Source of the DNA: Caecitellus pseudoparvulus | Lineage: Eukaryota; Bigyra: Bicosoecida | NCBI GenBank assembly: GCA_965644315.1 | Contig: CBFFRQ010000094.1 | Coordinates: 1 to 64,000, forward strand | Direction of reading: 5' to 3' | DNA: 64,000 nucleotides | Part shown: positions 49,310 through 62,400 of the stretch, piece after piece | Layout: the number at the start of each line of letters is the position of its first letter | Position numbering within the stretch: the first letter of the stretch is position 1 | Made by a program: the position numbers and the translations under genes | Notes under the pieces: generated by a model | The model's database searches: none | Told to the model about the DNA's origin: nothing | Seen by the model: the letters and a program-made list of their open reading frames with translations, nothing else

Positions 49310-52300
49310 CTATTCCACAGGCGGGACCGGATGCGTACGAAGCGTGGATGGCACGCGCTGGCTCGATGCACTTGGGGTACCGTGGGGGGTAGTCTCTGGT
49401 GGAGCGCGTGGTGATGGCAACGACCCATGCAGGTTGAACCTGCACGTGGGGCACACATCACTCTGCTGAAGCCACTTCTTGATGCACTCTGGGTGGTACA
49501 GGTGGTTGCAAGGCAGCTGCACGACGCTTTGCCCGACTTCCAAATCCACCAAGCAAACAGCACACGAGACACCCTCCTCGGCTGCCTGGTCATCAGGCGC
49601 CGCGGCACCAGCTGGGAGCACAGCTGAGGCACTGGCTGCACTGGTAGGCCGCGAGGTCTCCACAGCGGAACCTTTGAAGGTGATGACAGGCAAGGCTTCC
49701 AGCTGGCGCTGGGATAGGCCAGGCTGTTGCTCGTGCTGAGCAGGCGCAAACTCTTGGGCTCCATCAGGGCCCCCCAGCAGGTCTGGCCGCGCCCTGAAAA
49801 CAACAACCGCTGAGAAAATGCACAAAAGAACAAGGAATGCGACGACGATGCCCACAATGGCCCCTGTGACATCCAAACCACTCCCCTCGTCAGGCGACGA
49901 GGTGGGTCCAGGCGTGGGCCCAGTGCTGGTGGAGCAAGTGGCGTTCCCAAAGCACTGGCCCAGACAATCCACATCAGCATCAGGCTCCACTCCCGTAGTT
50001 CCACCTGCACACACCTCGCAGGTGTCTCGGAATGCAGAACCAAGGCACACCCCCGCACAATCCTCCAGCAGCTCTGCGGCGGGTGAGCTCGCCAGGACAG
50101 CTCGAGCGTCGGCGTCAATGCACAGACCGCACGCAGAGCACGAGTCTGCGGCTGCCCCGATGTTGCCTGAGCAGCCACAGTCGTCAGGCACGCCATCTAC
50201 CCCCCCCGTGGAATTTGACACAAACGTGAACGTCAGGGTTTCCAGAACGAGCCCCCTGCGAAGCGCCGAGCGCCCTTTACGAGCCTGGTCTTGCACCGGA
50301 ATGTTTGGGACAACGTCGTCCCCAATGCTGAATGCAGGGCCTGCACCGCTGCCCAATGTGCCGAGTGGAAGAGCTCCTGCCTGCACTTTCCTCGCGACAT
50401 CAGGAGAATACCGTAAGCCCGACACCGTTGGCAAAACCACAGCCGCAGGGACACCTGGGATCTCCGCTTCCAAGACAAGCTCGACTGTTCTGCGTTCCGA
50501 TCCAGGTGCTGCATGCTCCTGAACAACCTGACCAAGCACCTCATCCAGCGTGGGCGTCGTGCATGTCAAGTTTGGCAAAGTGCCGGGAGCACTCCCTGCG
50601 GCGTCGCTCGGCCAGGTCAGCGCAGAAGCCCGCACTCGAGCTTGCCCAAACCGGCACCAGTAGGTCACACCAGCGTCGTGATACTGGCGCCCACCTCCAA
50701 GCGCCCAAGCAGGTCCGCCTTGGACGTCGATGCCACAGCCCATTCCAGACCAAGCGATGGTTACGCGAGTGCCACCGCCAGACGACCCACATCGCGGTGA
50801 AGCACATGCGACGCTTCCAGAGCTGCAAAACGTTGCCGTGGCGCCTTCTCTCACTGCGTCCTCGGCAAGGAGGGTTTGGAATGGAGTTGCCACGGCCAGT
50901 TCACCGACCGACGCGTTGCTCCACTCCGCCGCAGCTTTGAGAACTGATGATGCCCCTCGTGAGGTCGCCTCGACAATACCAGTCGCCGCAAAAGGGCTGC
51001 CCGGCACAGTGCCATCTCCGAGTGGCACTTGCTGCGTTCGCACGCCAGACATCCAACTGCCGATGACGGATGCGTTTGGTGGCGCGCCGTCCAAGCCCAG
51101 GCCTGCCCAACGTAATTGGACGGAGCCATCTGCTGCGATGCAGGCAAGGGTCGTGTAGTTGTCAGCATTGGATCTTCCAAACAAGGGAACCTTGGTCCAC
51201 TGCGCGCAAGCCCAATGTGGACCTTGCCGTGTGTACACCTTGGACCCTGCAGAGCTGGCAGGGTTGAAGTCTGCCACGATGGGGGCAATGAGCCCCGTGT
51301 ACGAATTGTGCAGCGTGCACTGTGGTGTGGTGATGTGGGCTTCAAACCCTGATAGGCAAGGTGCAGAGCCTGATACCGCCAAGTAGCCATTTGGAGACAC
51401 GAACAAGGTGGATACCTGCGCGCCTCCCGCGGGAAACGTGAAACCGAATGGCGCCAAGTCGAGCCGCGAAGCAGGTGCGTCATCCACGAAACTTGCTGCC
51501 GAGATGTTATCCCCAGGACTTCCGAGAGCTGCACCAGGCCCAACGGGTAGATTTGGGTTGTTGGCAGCGGGCAAAGGCAACCACGCTGAAAGGGGGGGCA
51601 GGGCTCCAGACGCAGCGCTGCCTGAGCTGGAGGCACACCGGGGAGCATCCCTCGGCGCAAACACGCAGCAACCAGCGACGCAGGAGCCTTGCAAGCACAT
51701 GTCGTACGCGACGCAGTCGGAGTCCGCAGAACAGGCTGCTTCGGCATCCTCCACATCCACCATGGCGCCCCGCGAACTCGAGACGAGACCGCCTGAGTCG
51801 CCGTCCACACGGGTGACGAGCACAGGGGAGTTTAACCCAGCTGCAGCACACCCACCCCCTGAGCCTGGGGAAACGGTGCCGCTGCCATCGGGCTGCTGCC
51901 ATGCCCCCACGATCTGCCCCGGCGCCGCAACGGAGGTGAGGGTGCAGGTCAGTCGCTGTGAAGCGCCGGCAGTGCTGGGCCCCGGCGCAAAAGGTGCCGC
52001 ACAAGGCGAGTTGCCTGCTCCGATAGAGTACTCTGGGCTCGTGCAGAGTGCTGTAACTGCGCCGCTGATCAGCGTGGAAAAGGTCGTACAGACGCCTCCG
52101 CAGGGGCACGTCTCCGAAGCCCCTGCCTGCCCGATCTGAGTTCCGTTCCGAAGCCTGCAGGCCGACAAGCAAAAGCCTTCTGGAGCTGTATCTCGAAACT
52201 GTACGCAGCGCTGCCCGACGCCACATTGAGATGTGGATGTGCACGTGGAGCAGGCCTTGTCGCATTGGTATGGCGCAGCGCACACCCGGCCGCCGACCGT

Positions 52301-53028
52301 CACTACTGTTGACGCTCCAGGAGATCCAAAGCCATTTCCATCCACAGTCAACCGGTCACCAACTCGAAGAGACTCTGGGAGAACTCCAAGCACCTCTGGA
52401 AAGACGGTGCTGGGCGCCACCAGCGCTCCCCGCACAGACCGAAGCAAGCGTGATGGAACCGGCGGCAGGCACGCAAACACTGGCCTGAGGTGTGGCTGCC
52501 CCGCCAACCACCCCTGATTTGCGAATCGAACTGCATGTGGCGTGCGCACGAAGCAGGGTGTGGAGGCATTCACAGCTCCACTGGAGGCGTGAGTGCTGCA
52601 CCACATGCCAGCTCCACAACAGCCGTCGAGCGTCACGTTGCCAGCGCCCAGGAACTCAGCCACCTGGCCTGCACCTGCAAGGTCCCAAGCCGTAGTGTTA
52701 CCAAGATCTACAGGCGAACTCGCTGCTACCAGGCCTAGTCGACCACAGGCTGCGTGCAAGAGGAGTGAGCCGCGGTGAAGGGCACACGCAGCAAGGTTGC
52801 GTTTCATGAAACTCTGGCGTGCCACTCGCAAGGTCGGCGCAAGTCTGCAGGCCACAAGAACTTACCCTCTGCAGCCGATTCACCTTCAGGTACAACATCC
52901 AAGGACTTCGCCAATACCCAGCGGTGGCCCAAGACTGCCCCCGCGGCTCGCGCTGATGCCAGTGTCGCTGCCACCAACCCAACCCACAGGCCAGTGATCA
53001 AGCTCTTGTGCTCAAGCCTGAAGCCCAT
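49310..53028 (-). CDS. Type I membrane RING-H2 protein with nidogen-like ectodomain
   Basis: The gene model is complement(join(49310..52749, 52866..53028)), 1,200 aa, with one 116-bp phase-1 intron (donor GTAAGT). Exon 1 supplies a signal peptide (hydrophobic LITGLWVGLVAATLASARAAG). The ectodomain includes an IPT-like start (VFPEVLGVLPESLRVGDRLTV), Cys-rich segments (CDKACSTCTSTSQCG), a nidogen-like domain (FGFTFPAGGAQVSTLFVSPN, then LIAPIVADFNPASSAGSKVY) and a Cys-rich repeat region near the membrane (DDCGCSGNIG, CEVCAG). A single transmembrane helix (VTGAIVGIVVAFLVLLCIFSAVVVF) leads to a cytosolic tail with a canonical RING-H2 finger (CAVCLVDLEVGQSVVQLPCN, HLYHPEC, CPTC). RING-H2 proteins are E3 ubiquitin ligases. 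This one probably couples surface binding to ubiquitination, which is inference. Confidence 0.85.
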
Positions 53029-53472
53029 GGCGACTATGCGGCCTCCGGCAGCTGCTCAAGGCAAAGTGTGAGACGCAGCTCCCACTCTCCTCGCCTTCAA
53101 AACCAAAACTTTCCTGGCCGCCTGCAACGCGAGTACCAATCACTTCTGCAAGGAGTGGCAGGTGGGAGCAGAGGACAGAGTTGTCTGGTTCATGCACTCG
53201 AGTCCAAAGCGCACCCCACAGCGTGCTCAGTTTTGACAGAATGATGCATTGTGCAGCCAGGCACAGACTTTGTCGCCCAAAGCTTTTGTGCAGGCTGGCA
53301 GAGTTGAGGCTGGCGGAGCAGCCGTGATTCAGGCACTTGAGCATCACAGTGACAGTTTGACAGAGACAGAGGGAGAAAATGCAGTCTGTTTCCTCAACAG
53401 AGTGAGGGGCAACGCTAGATGCCACCTCGGTGATCTCCACGTACGGAGAGTCACTCTTCGTTTGGGCCGTGC
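53029..53472. other. Intergenic spacer between two minus-strand surface-protein genes
   Basis: This 444-bp spacer contains the promoter of the RING-H2 gene and the 3' flank of the cadherin/IPT gene. Short frames on both strands show no recognisable domain. It is AT-richer than the coding regions. No terminator or repeat was identified. Confidence 0.5.
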
Positions 53473-56400
53473 TCAGTACACGGGCGCCCATGCCTTCTTG
53501 GCCAATGCTTGGTTCTCGTACCAGACCTTGTCAGCCATCTGCTTCCGAACCCACCCCGAAGCCAAGGTTCGGCCACTGGGATCAGTGCTGCCGAGGGTCA
53601 TGATGCCCATGTCCTGCTCGCGCTGCCGGCGTGCTTGTGACGACTCGGCCGCATCAGCGGCCTCGCGTCGAGCTTTACGGCGCAGGGAAATGGCACGCGA
53701 ACTCGCCTTGTAGAGGTCTTGGGCAACCGAAGCAGGCCCGTGGGGAGGTGTGACAGATGATGGGCTAAAGCTAGTCTTGGTGGTTAGCCGGGGGCTGCGC
53801 GGGGTCGCTGCGCCCACGACGGAAACAGACTCAGAGCGCTGTGCAGCTGCCTTGAGCTGGGCAATTTCGTTCTGCTGAGCCTGGAACTGGCGGACAAAGG
53901 CTGACCACTCAGTCTTTGTGGGAACAGCGTCGCTGGCTGCCAATGCCTCGACGTTGACCGGCGTCGCTGCCGCTTGCTGCTCGTCGGGCGAGAACATGGG
54001 GTTGCGGTTGGTGGGCGCGGTGACTGCAGCCTCTGCCTTCTTGGACAGCTTGCTCTTTGGTTCGTGCTTGCTGGCACAGCAGATGCCCTTCGCTCCAAGC
54101 TCCACGCTCACTTCGTACACAACAACAACCACAAAGTATGCAATGGACGCAACCAGGATGGCCAGCACTGCAAAGGTGACGAAGTCTTTGCTCTCACGTG
54201 CTGATGCTGAGCCTGTGTCCAGGTACCCAGACTCGAACATGATGCCTGACAGGCACACAAAGACAGAGCACGCGAGCAGCACACTCTCGACAGTGTTGTA
54301 GTCAAAGAAGAAATTCTTTGTGGCAGTTCGGGCGTCCAGGCGCCAGCGCGGAGTGCGTCGGTTCTTGGCCAGTGTCTGGTACACAGTGACACGGTCAAGG
54401 TTTGCGTTGATTGCCATGCGCAGCGGATGGCCACTCGCCACGAGCCTTCTGTGCTCCTCCATTTCAGCGTCATAGTCCTTGGGGGACATGTAGGGCTGGA
54501 AGCGCACTTGAGCTGCGTAGGCAACGAACATGACCAGCAGGGCCATGGCCAGCTGGAAGGCAGGGTTCTTGCGGAACATCAGCCCCGTGAATGCGATGAG
54601 GAACTTGCGGCCGATGATGACCAGGATCCAGAACCAGAACATGGGCTTGTACTGGTAGTACAGTTTGTGGAACATCTGGCGGAAAGCGAAGGCATTGGGG
54701 TTAGTAGATGCCTTGTCTCCCAGCCCACTTGCGCGCAGGATTTGGTCCTCCATGGCCACAGTGCGGTTCTTCACCAAGATGAACATGATGAGGAGGGGGT
54801 ACCCCAGCACGTACAAGATGGCAGCAACGATGGCTGGCATCATGAGAGTCTCTTGGATGCCCCCTGGCTTTCCGCACTCTTCGAACACAACCTCAAGGTA
54901 CTCCTTCCCGTCGCTTGGCTCAGTGGGGGAGCAGTTGAACACGTCAAGTACTGTGCGAGTCAGGTACAGGTACAGGTAGTACATCATCATGACCAGCGTG
55001 CCCACATACGACGCGCCGAACTCAGCACGCTTCACCGCGCGGCCCTTCAGCCACATGACCGCCGCACTGAGCGCATGCATGATGCTGAGCACCGTCAGGG
55101 CCATAAGCGGCAGGGTCATTACAAAAGCCCACTTGGTAGTGTAGCTGAGCTCAGGCAGAGCACACTCGGGAGCCGTGATTTCCAAGTTCACGTTGAAGAT
55201 GGAGAGCACATGCAGGATGTCCTTGACAAGGGCTGGCCAGGCGACCTTCGTGCGCGCAAACATTGCGAGGACCTGGAAGTAGTCGACACCAATGGTCATG
55301 AATGCCAAGTTGATCTTGTACTTGGTCAGGGCGTAGCCAAGGGCGCAGGCGCCAACCGCTGCCACAGCGAAGGCAGCCACCAAGATAGCCACATTGTTGG
55401 GGCACTTCACACACTCTCCTGCGCGACGGAAGAACTTGCCGGTGACACAAGATGAGCACCGCTCCCCGGTGTATCCGTATGCGCAGCGGTTGTCTCCCAA
55501 GCAGGACTCGGCTGGCTCACACGGAAGCATGAAGGAGCACTCGGTAGCTTCTGTTTCGGCAGCTTCACTTTGCCGCACTGCTGGGCAGTTCACATCAGCA
55601 ATGGGAGGACTGATGTCGAAGTAGCCTGCCAGGGCAGTGGGAGGGCTCTGTCCTCCAGGGCAGGATGCCCCCACAGGGCATGGCAGGCATGCCTCTCCGT
55701 GGTTGCCGTAAAACCCTGGCTTGCAAGTCAGAACAAAACGGCCATCGGCTGGCAAGACGATAGTGTGTCCTGCAATTTCCACAGTCACCTCCTTGGGACC
55801 AGCCTTGTCTGCGACAGCCGTGCACACCAGGTACGGCTCCGTCTCTGAGGATTCTCGGCGCCACTCAACATCTTCGCAGGCTTTGGAGCCAATGGTCACC
55901 TGCAGCGCAGGGCCCATTTCAGCATTCTCCCCAAAGTTTTTCCCGAAGATGCGGATGGCGCCACCGTTTGCATCTGGGGTGGAGGGGGACATGCCGCTCA
56001 CGACAGGTGGGTCAAAGCTGATGGCCATGTCCTCACCCGCCTCGACAGCCTGCTCACCGACCACAAGCATGACCACGAGCCCTGATCCGAACACATCGGG
56101 ACTTGCCGGCGGCACGTAGCAGTTGATTTCGTTGTGGGAGTAGACGGGGCTTGCCGTGAGGTTGTACACTGGCGTGTCACCGCCGTTGTCAATGCGCTCA
56201 ACGTTGGCTGGGCACTCGACCTTTGCAGACTCAGTGAGCAGTCGACCACTTGCGCTCTTGCGAACAAGGAACACACGCGTGTAGTCCAGTCCTAAGGCAG
56301 TGCTGAGCTCTGGCCGGCCAAGGTTGCTGCCGCGCACTGTGACGACACAGTCAGAGCCAATGCAGGTCTCAGCCCCCTTAGGCCACGTGCCTCCCGTCGG

Positions 56401-59400
56401 AATGGAGGCCGGCACAACCACTTCGCTGACAGCGGGGGGCGCGTAAGCCATTTCCATGAGGATTGGTTCGTTCGTCTGCAGGTCTTTTGCGGGGTTCCCG
56501 TTCACCTCCAGGGACGCCTCCCAACCTGCACCCAGGCCTTCCGGCATCGCAAACTCGACGCTGTCACCAGCCTGCCGGCTTGGCAGGGCAGGAATGCGCC
56601 GCACAAGCTTGGATGACCTGTGCTTAATCACCAGCATGGCTCCCTCACTCCCCAGATCCTTACCTTCCAGCCTGAGCGTGGCGTTGCCTTCTGTGGCAAG
56701 GGGTACGCTTGCCAGGCTGCTTGTTGCCGCGCCGCCCACAGACAGACTTGACATGTTCAATCGGGGAGGGAGGAATGTGAACAGTGTCGATGCGCCCCCT
56801 CGTTGATGCATGTTGTCCAGGAAGTTGCTGCCTTGTCCTGCACGCAGCCGGAGGAAGAATCGCCCTTGGGCCTTGGGCACAGTGCATGCGACACGATCGT
56901 GTGTCCACGTCTGGTGGCTGCAGCGCGGATGCTCAGTCTCCTCTTCACTGCCACTGGCCACGAACTCGAGGGTGCCAGTCGAGCCACTGCCTGAGCCGAA
57001 GTTCGCACCTTGGACAGTGAGCAAGTACCCGCCAGCTGGGTCTGCCTCCACATCTTCCGGAAGGCTCCATGAGTCGATGTGGGGGCGCAAGTACGACAAG
57101 CTCTTGGACTCAACCGACTTCTGCTCCCCAGCAGACACCACAACAGGGTAGTCACTTCCTGTGCCGGCACCGACCTGCACAGTGATCTGAGTATGGTTCC
57201 ACTCCATGACAGTGACTGGCAACCCACCCAGGGATACTTCCGAGGCGGAGGCAGTGAAGGCAGTACTGAGCCCACCTGTTGGTGGCCCAAAGTTCTTGCC
57301 GAGAATAGTAACGATGCCACCCTCGGTTGGGAGTGCCGTTGGGGACACTCGAAGAACAGAGGGAGCATTGTACTGGTATGGGATGGGGGAGGAGCGCTTG
57401 CCGCCTTGCTCAATGTAGATGAAGCCGGAGCCGGCACCTTCTGGCACAGTGCAGCGAACTTGCCACAGGTCTGAGGTGGAATCCACTTGCGCAGGGTACC
57501 CATCCACCATGCGGCACTGCTCCGTCATCACATACACCTTGACGTCCTTGGTCCATGCCTGCCCGAACAGCTCCAGTTGATCGGTGCCATCTGTGTTAAA
57601 TCGGTACACTCTCTGCGTTGAGGTGCTGCCGGGATCCTGCACCTTTGGTGCATCGATGTGGAAAGCCATGTGGTTGCTGGCAAGCAGCCCGTCTGACGTT
57701 CGGGTCACAAACCAGAGGTTCGCTGCCACCGGGGGCACGTCACGGCATGTCACAGCCTCCTGCATGCCATCCCACTCAACGCCAGAGCACTTCGTCAGTT
57801 GCTTGCCCTGCTCCACGGAGGTGTCAGCGGTCAGCATGCACTCCGTCTGGGGACAAGCCCTGACCATAGGGCTGTCACCCAAGTTTCGCCCGATGAGGGT
57901 GAGAGTGTAGGTGGAGTTTGTCTTGACGCTGCGCACGCCGGCAAGCGTCGGCCTGGCGTACGAAATCTCGATGCGGTTGGACTCAAACTCGGACAGCGCT
58001 CCCTTCTCGCCCTCAAGCCGCACGACAACGGAGACTTTGGCTGTACCTGTGCCCGCTGGCATGGTAAACTTCACCCAGAATCCACTTGAATGGGCGCCAT
58101 CCGCTGGCACCTCCTCGCCATTCACCTTCACAAATGTCGTCTCGGCGCTGAAGCCCAGGCCAGATCCGCGAAGCTCTACGCTGGTGCCTCCCATTGTAAG
58201 CAGGTTGCTAGCAGGGGAAGCGGTGTCGATGGTGGGTGGCTCGTAGGAGAATGATGAAGCTTCTGAAGCAGCTGACCACTGCTCCGCAATCTTCACGTAC
58301 AGTGGAAGGTTAGACCCAACACCAGGGGGGACATAGGGGCACTCAATGTTGGCATCATCGACGAGGAAGCAGCCATCCAGGTCAACCATAGGCGAGCTGA
58401 AGGCCACCCGTTCCAAAAACGATTCGTCCCCGGCTGGGGAAGAGAAGTACTTGCCGATAATTCGAAGCTTGTCCCCTCCAGCAGGCTTGGCACGTGGCCG
58501 CTCGGCACCCGTAGCGTCCATGATGACGACGCTGTTGACCACTGGCTCATGGTAGCGAGTAGAGGGCGTACGCGAAGCAAGCCCAGCAACACGAACGGAC
58601 CATTGCAGGTTCTTTCCAGCACCAGGTGCGGTGACGCACTCCAGCTCGGTGTGTGGCACTGACACTCGGCATGAAGTAGCTTGGAAAGCGTACCTGCCCT
58701 CACCGTCCACCTCATCAGCTGGCCCATACTGCACATCAATGGCGGCACCGGACGAGGATGGTCCAAAGTTGTCGCCAGAGATAACGACAGTTTGTCCGCC
58801 GGCTGTGTCTTTCGAAGTCGACTCGGAGCGACCCTTGACCGCGACGGCGTTCACAACAGGGGGGGCGTACCCCACCTTCACAGGGACGGCAGCGCTCTCT
58901 TGGTTTGACACAATGACTTGCAAGGAGAAGTCTGAACCCGTGCCCTGCGGAAGGGTGCAGGTCAGTCGCTTGTCGGCTGTCGTGACTGAGCAGGAAACGG
59001 CCACCATGCCTGATGTGTCAGCCGAAGGCGACATGGCCAGCAAGCTGGAAGAGCTGCCCAGATCTCTTCCGAGCACAACCACAGCCCCGCTGCCCTCAGC
59101 TCCGAACGAGGACCCAGACACAATGAAGGAGCAGCCACCTGCTGTGCCACACTCTTCGCCGCCCTCCACCTTCTCCACAACTGGCGCAGCGTACGAGAAC
59201 ACCTCGCCCAAAGTGCCAATGCGGCCATCGAAGGAGATGGTCACGTCGAGATCGCGCCCAACACCGGCCGGAGTGGTGCACTTAATGATTGACAGTCGGT
59301 GGTCCGGCGCGCCCAGGCTCGGGTGCTCGCTTTCGTCGGCGTACGCACAGAACTCCATGGCGGTCGGAGACCCGCCGCCCTCTGCGTTGGAAATGAAAAT

Positions 59401-62400
59401 GTGGCCAGGGAAAGCACTTCCGGAATCCTGCCGTCCAAATTCGGACCCAACGACGAGAACGGGCTCACCTCCCCCTGTGCTAAAAGTCCTGGGCGAGGCA
59501 GCCACCAAGCTGACCACCTCCATGATCGACGGGAGCTCGAACGTGGGGCGCTCACCAACTGACGCAATCAAGTTCGACCGCACGCTCGAGTCAGTCACAG
59601 ATTGCAAGCTGAACTGCGTGAAGTCATCTGAAACCATGTTTGCTGGAGTCTCGCACTCAGCTGCGGAAGCCGTCACAGTGCAGAACAAATCTGCCGTCTG
59701 GCGGAGCGCGGGTCCGCGGAGCAGGCTCCAAACAGTGCCCACTGGTCCGAAGTTGGAGCCTGTGAGTGTAATGATATCGCCACCCATGGACGATAGCGCT
59801 TTTGTTGCGCTGAGGGTGAGAGTTGCAATCCTGGGGAAGGCATACGACACTCGCAGGGCGGCTGACTCTGCAGTCGTGGGACCGACTGACACACGGAAAA
59901 TGAAAGTGCTAGACATTGCGAACCCATCTTGCGTGCCAGAGCATACGACCTCTTTGTTTGAGGTGATGCGCACAAAGCACTCCAGTGCCCTGAACTCTGT
60001 GCCAGTTGGGCCAAACGTCACAGTCGCAGGCGTTGGGCGTGCGCCTTCCGCAGGGGAAAGGACAGGCCCGAAGTTCGCCCCGCTGATCAACAAAACTGTG
60101 TCATCACCCGCAGTTGGCATGGCTGTAAGCGAGGCGCTGTACTGGGTGACATCCACGGCCGTTACTACCATGTCGTCAACGTCTTCTACGTTCACAGTCA
60201 AGCTGTGAGAGGACTGCTCGCCGTGAATGTCAGTTACAAGGACTGTAATTGTGTGCTTCGATGAGGCTTCAAAGTCTAGGGGGACGGCCAGTGACACTTC
60301 GCCTGACAAGGCTCCGATGCGGAAGAAGCTAGCATCGGCACTGCCGAGCAAAGAGAACTCAACAGCATCACCATCTCTGTCAGCGGCCGCCAGCGTGAAC
60401 AGGGTGCTGCCAACAGAAAGATCTTCGCGGACTACGATTGGGGAAGATGGCGCGTCAATGAACTCGGGTGCGTCATTCTCATCCACCACCATAATGGTGC
60501 AGGCCGCTGTCGTGGTCGCGCCTGTCTTGTCCGTCGCATGCAGCTCCCCAGACACCTCCGACTCTGACAGGTAGTCCAGTTCAACTCCTGAGGCCACCTC
60601 AATGGAAATCTTGCCCCGAGAGTCTTTGGACAGCACAAAGGAGTCTAACCCTGTGGCTGTGAGCGAAACCTCATCGTCTTTGTCTTGGTCAAACACGGAC
60701 ATCTCTGGCAGTTCACTCAGCATCGCGTCACGCGAGACACGAGTGCCAGCTGTGGCAGCCTCGCCGATGTACACCGTGTACCGTGGAGTGTTGAAGCGAG
60801 GCTCGTCGTTTGCATCTTCGATGTTCACGTACAGTGTTCGAGTGGCCGAGGTGAGCACGTCGTCACTGTCTCTCAGCACGTCCTTGCACTGCACCTGGAG
60901 CACCTGCCTGCTGCGCTGCTCGTAGTCCAGCAGGGCTGGATCGCGCACGAGGACGTCCACCCTTGAGGTGGTCCCGTCACGGATAGGAGACGCAAGCTTA
61001 AAGGCAGAGGCGCTTTCGTCCATGAGCACACACTGCACGTCGTCGCCGTTCGAGTCTTCCACTGTGAAGTGCCCTGCCTTGGCGTGAGCGGCAGAGTTCT
61101 CCACAACTGAAAGGTCGGCTTCAAGTGCAATGACTGGCCGCCTGTTCGTTGCAGCCAGCACGACAGTAACATCTGCTTCTGCAGAGAGCCCTCCCGAGTC
61201 TGTCACCTCAACACGCATGCTGTATGACGGAACCGAGCCATCGGCAAAGGAATCGCGGTCCGGGTCAGTCACCACCAGCATGTCTTTGCTGACCGCGAAC
61301 AAGCCGTCAGCATCTCCGCTGATCAATTTGAAGGTGAATGCATCCTTGCATGCTGAGGGGCTGGGACAGTCATCGTCCTTGACAAAGCCCATGAGCTCAG
61401 CACGCATCGCTTCACCCGCCACCGTGACGATGCGCACAGGCTCAACGAACGATGGCGGCTCGTTGACATCTAGCACAGTTACGAGCACAGTTCCTGAGAC
61501 TGACAAGGATCCAGCATCTTCCACTGTCACCGCCAGGGACAGTGCTGGTGTGGCCTCAAAGTCGACTTCGCCTGCGTCGATGTGCAGCGTGGCAAGGCGC
61601 GAATCCGCCTCATTTGGCACGATGCTCAGCTCAGATGAAGCAACTGTCCAGGTGAAGGAGTCGCCAGCATCAGCATCGGTGACAGCCAAGTGGCAGGAAG
61701 TTGGCCCAGGCAGGGCACTCTCGCTCACACTGCAATGACTCGTTTCCAGGACCGGCGCCTCGTTGACGTCTGTCACAGAGATTGTTGCTGTGACCTCTGC
61801 AGAGAGGCCCTTCGCATCAATGGCTCGCACTTGCAGGGAGTGGATGTTCGAGACGGATGCAGATTCATAGTCCAAGGTGGCGAGGCGCAGCTGAACGACC
61901 CCGTCTGCGGAGATGGCGAACAGCGGACTTGGCCTGGCGAGGACAAAGCGGAGAGCGTCCCCTGCATCAACATCTGTCACCAGGGGAGCCATGTCGATCA
62001 CTTCACTTCCAATCGTTGCTGTTTCCGGCACGGTTGCTTTGATGGGCTCTGCTGTCCAAACAGGCACCTCGTTGACATCCACCAGCTCCACCGTCACCAC
62101 TCCCGACCTTGGCTCAGAGTCCATGCCAACGTCAACCACGCGCACCTCCACGTCAAAGGCAGCACCCAAGGCAGAGATTGCTTCACTTTCATAGTCGAGC
62201 ATGCGGCACGCTTCAGTGGCAAGGCGCAGCACGCCAGTGGACTCGTCCACAGTCAAGTACTCCGAGAACGGAGACGGCGCAAGAGAGAAGGTGTACCTCA
62301 TGAAGGCTGCAGGCTGCGTGGGGAACGTTGTGTCCTCGTCGGACACAGCAACAGAGCCAATGGTGAGCGCTCGTGGCGCACCCGTCGGCGACAAGCACTC

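Noticed and set aside
49084-50196. Minus-strand 370-codon frame within the RING-H2 gene
   Set aside because: It is a different frame of the same strand as the well-supported RING-H2 protein and has no domains of its own.
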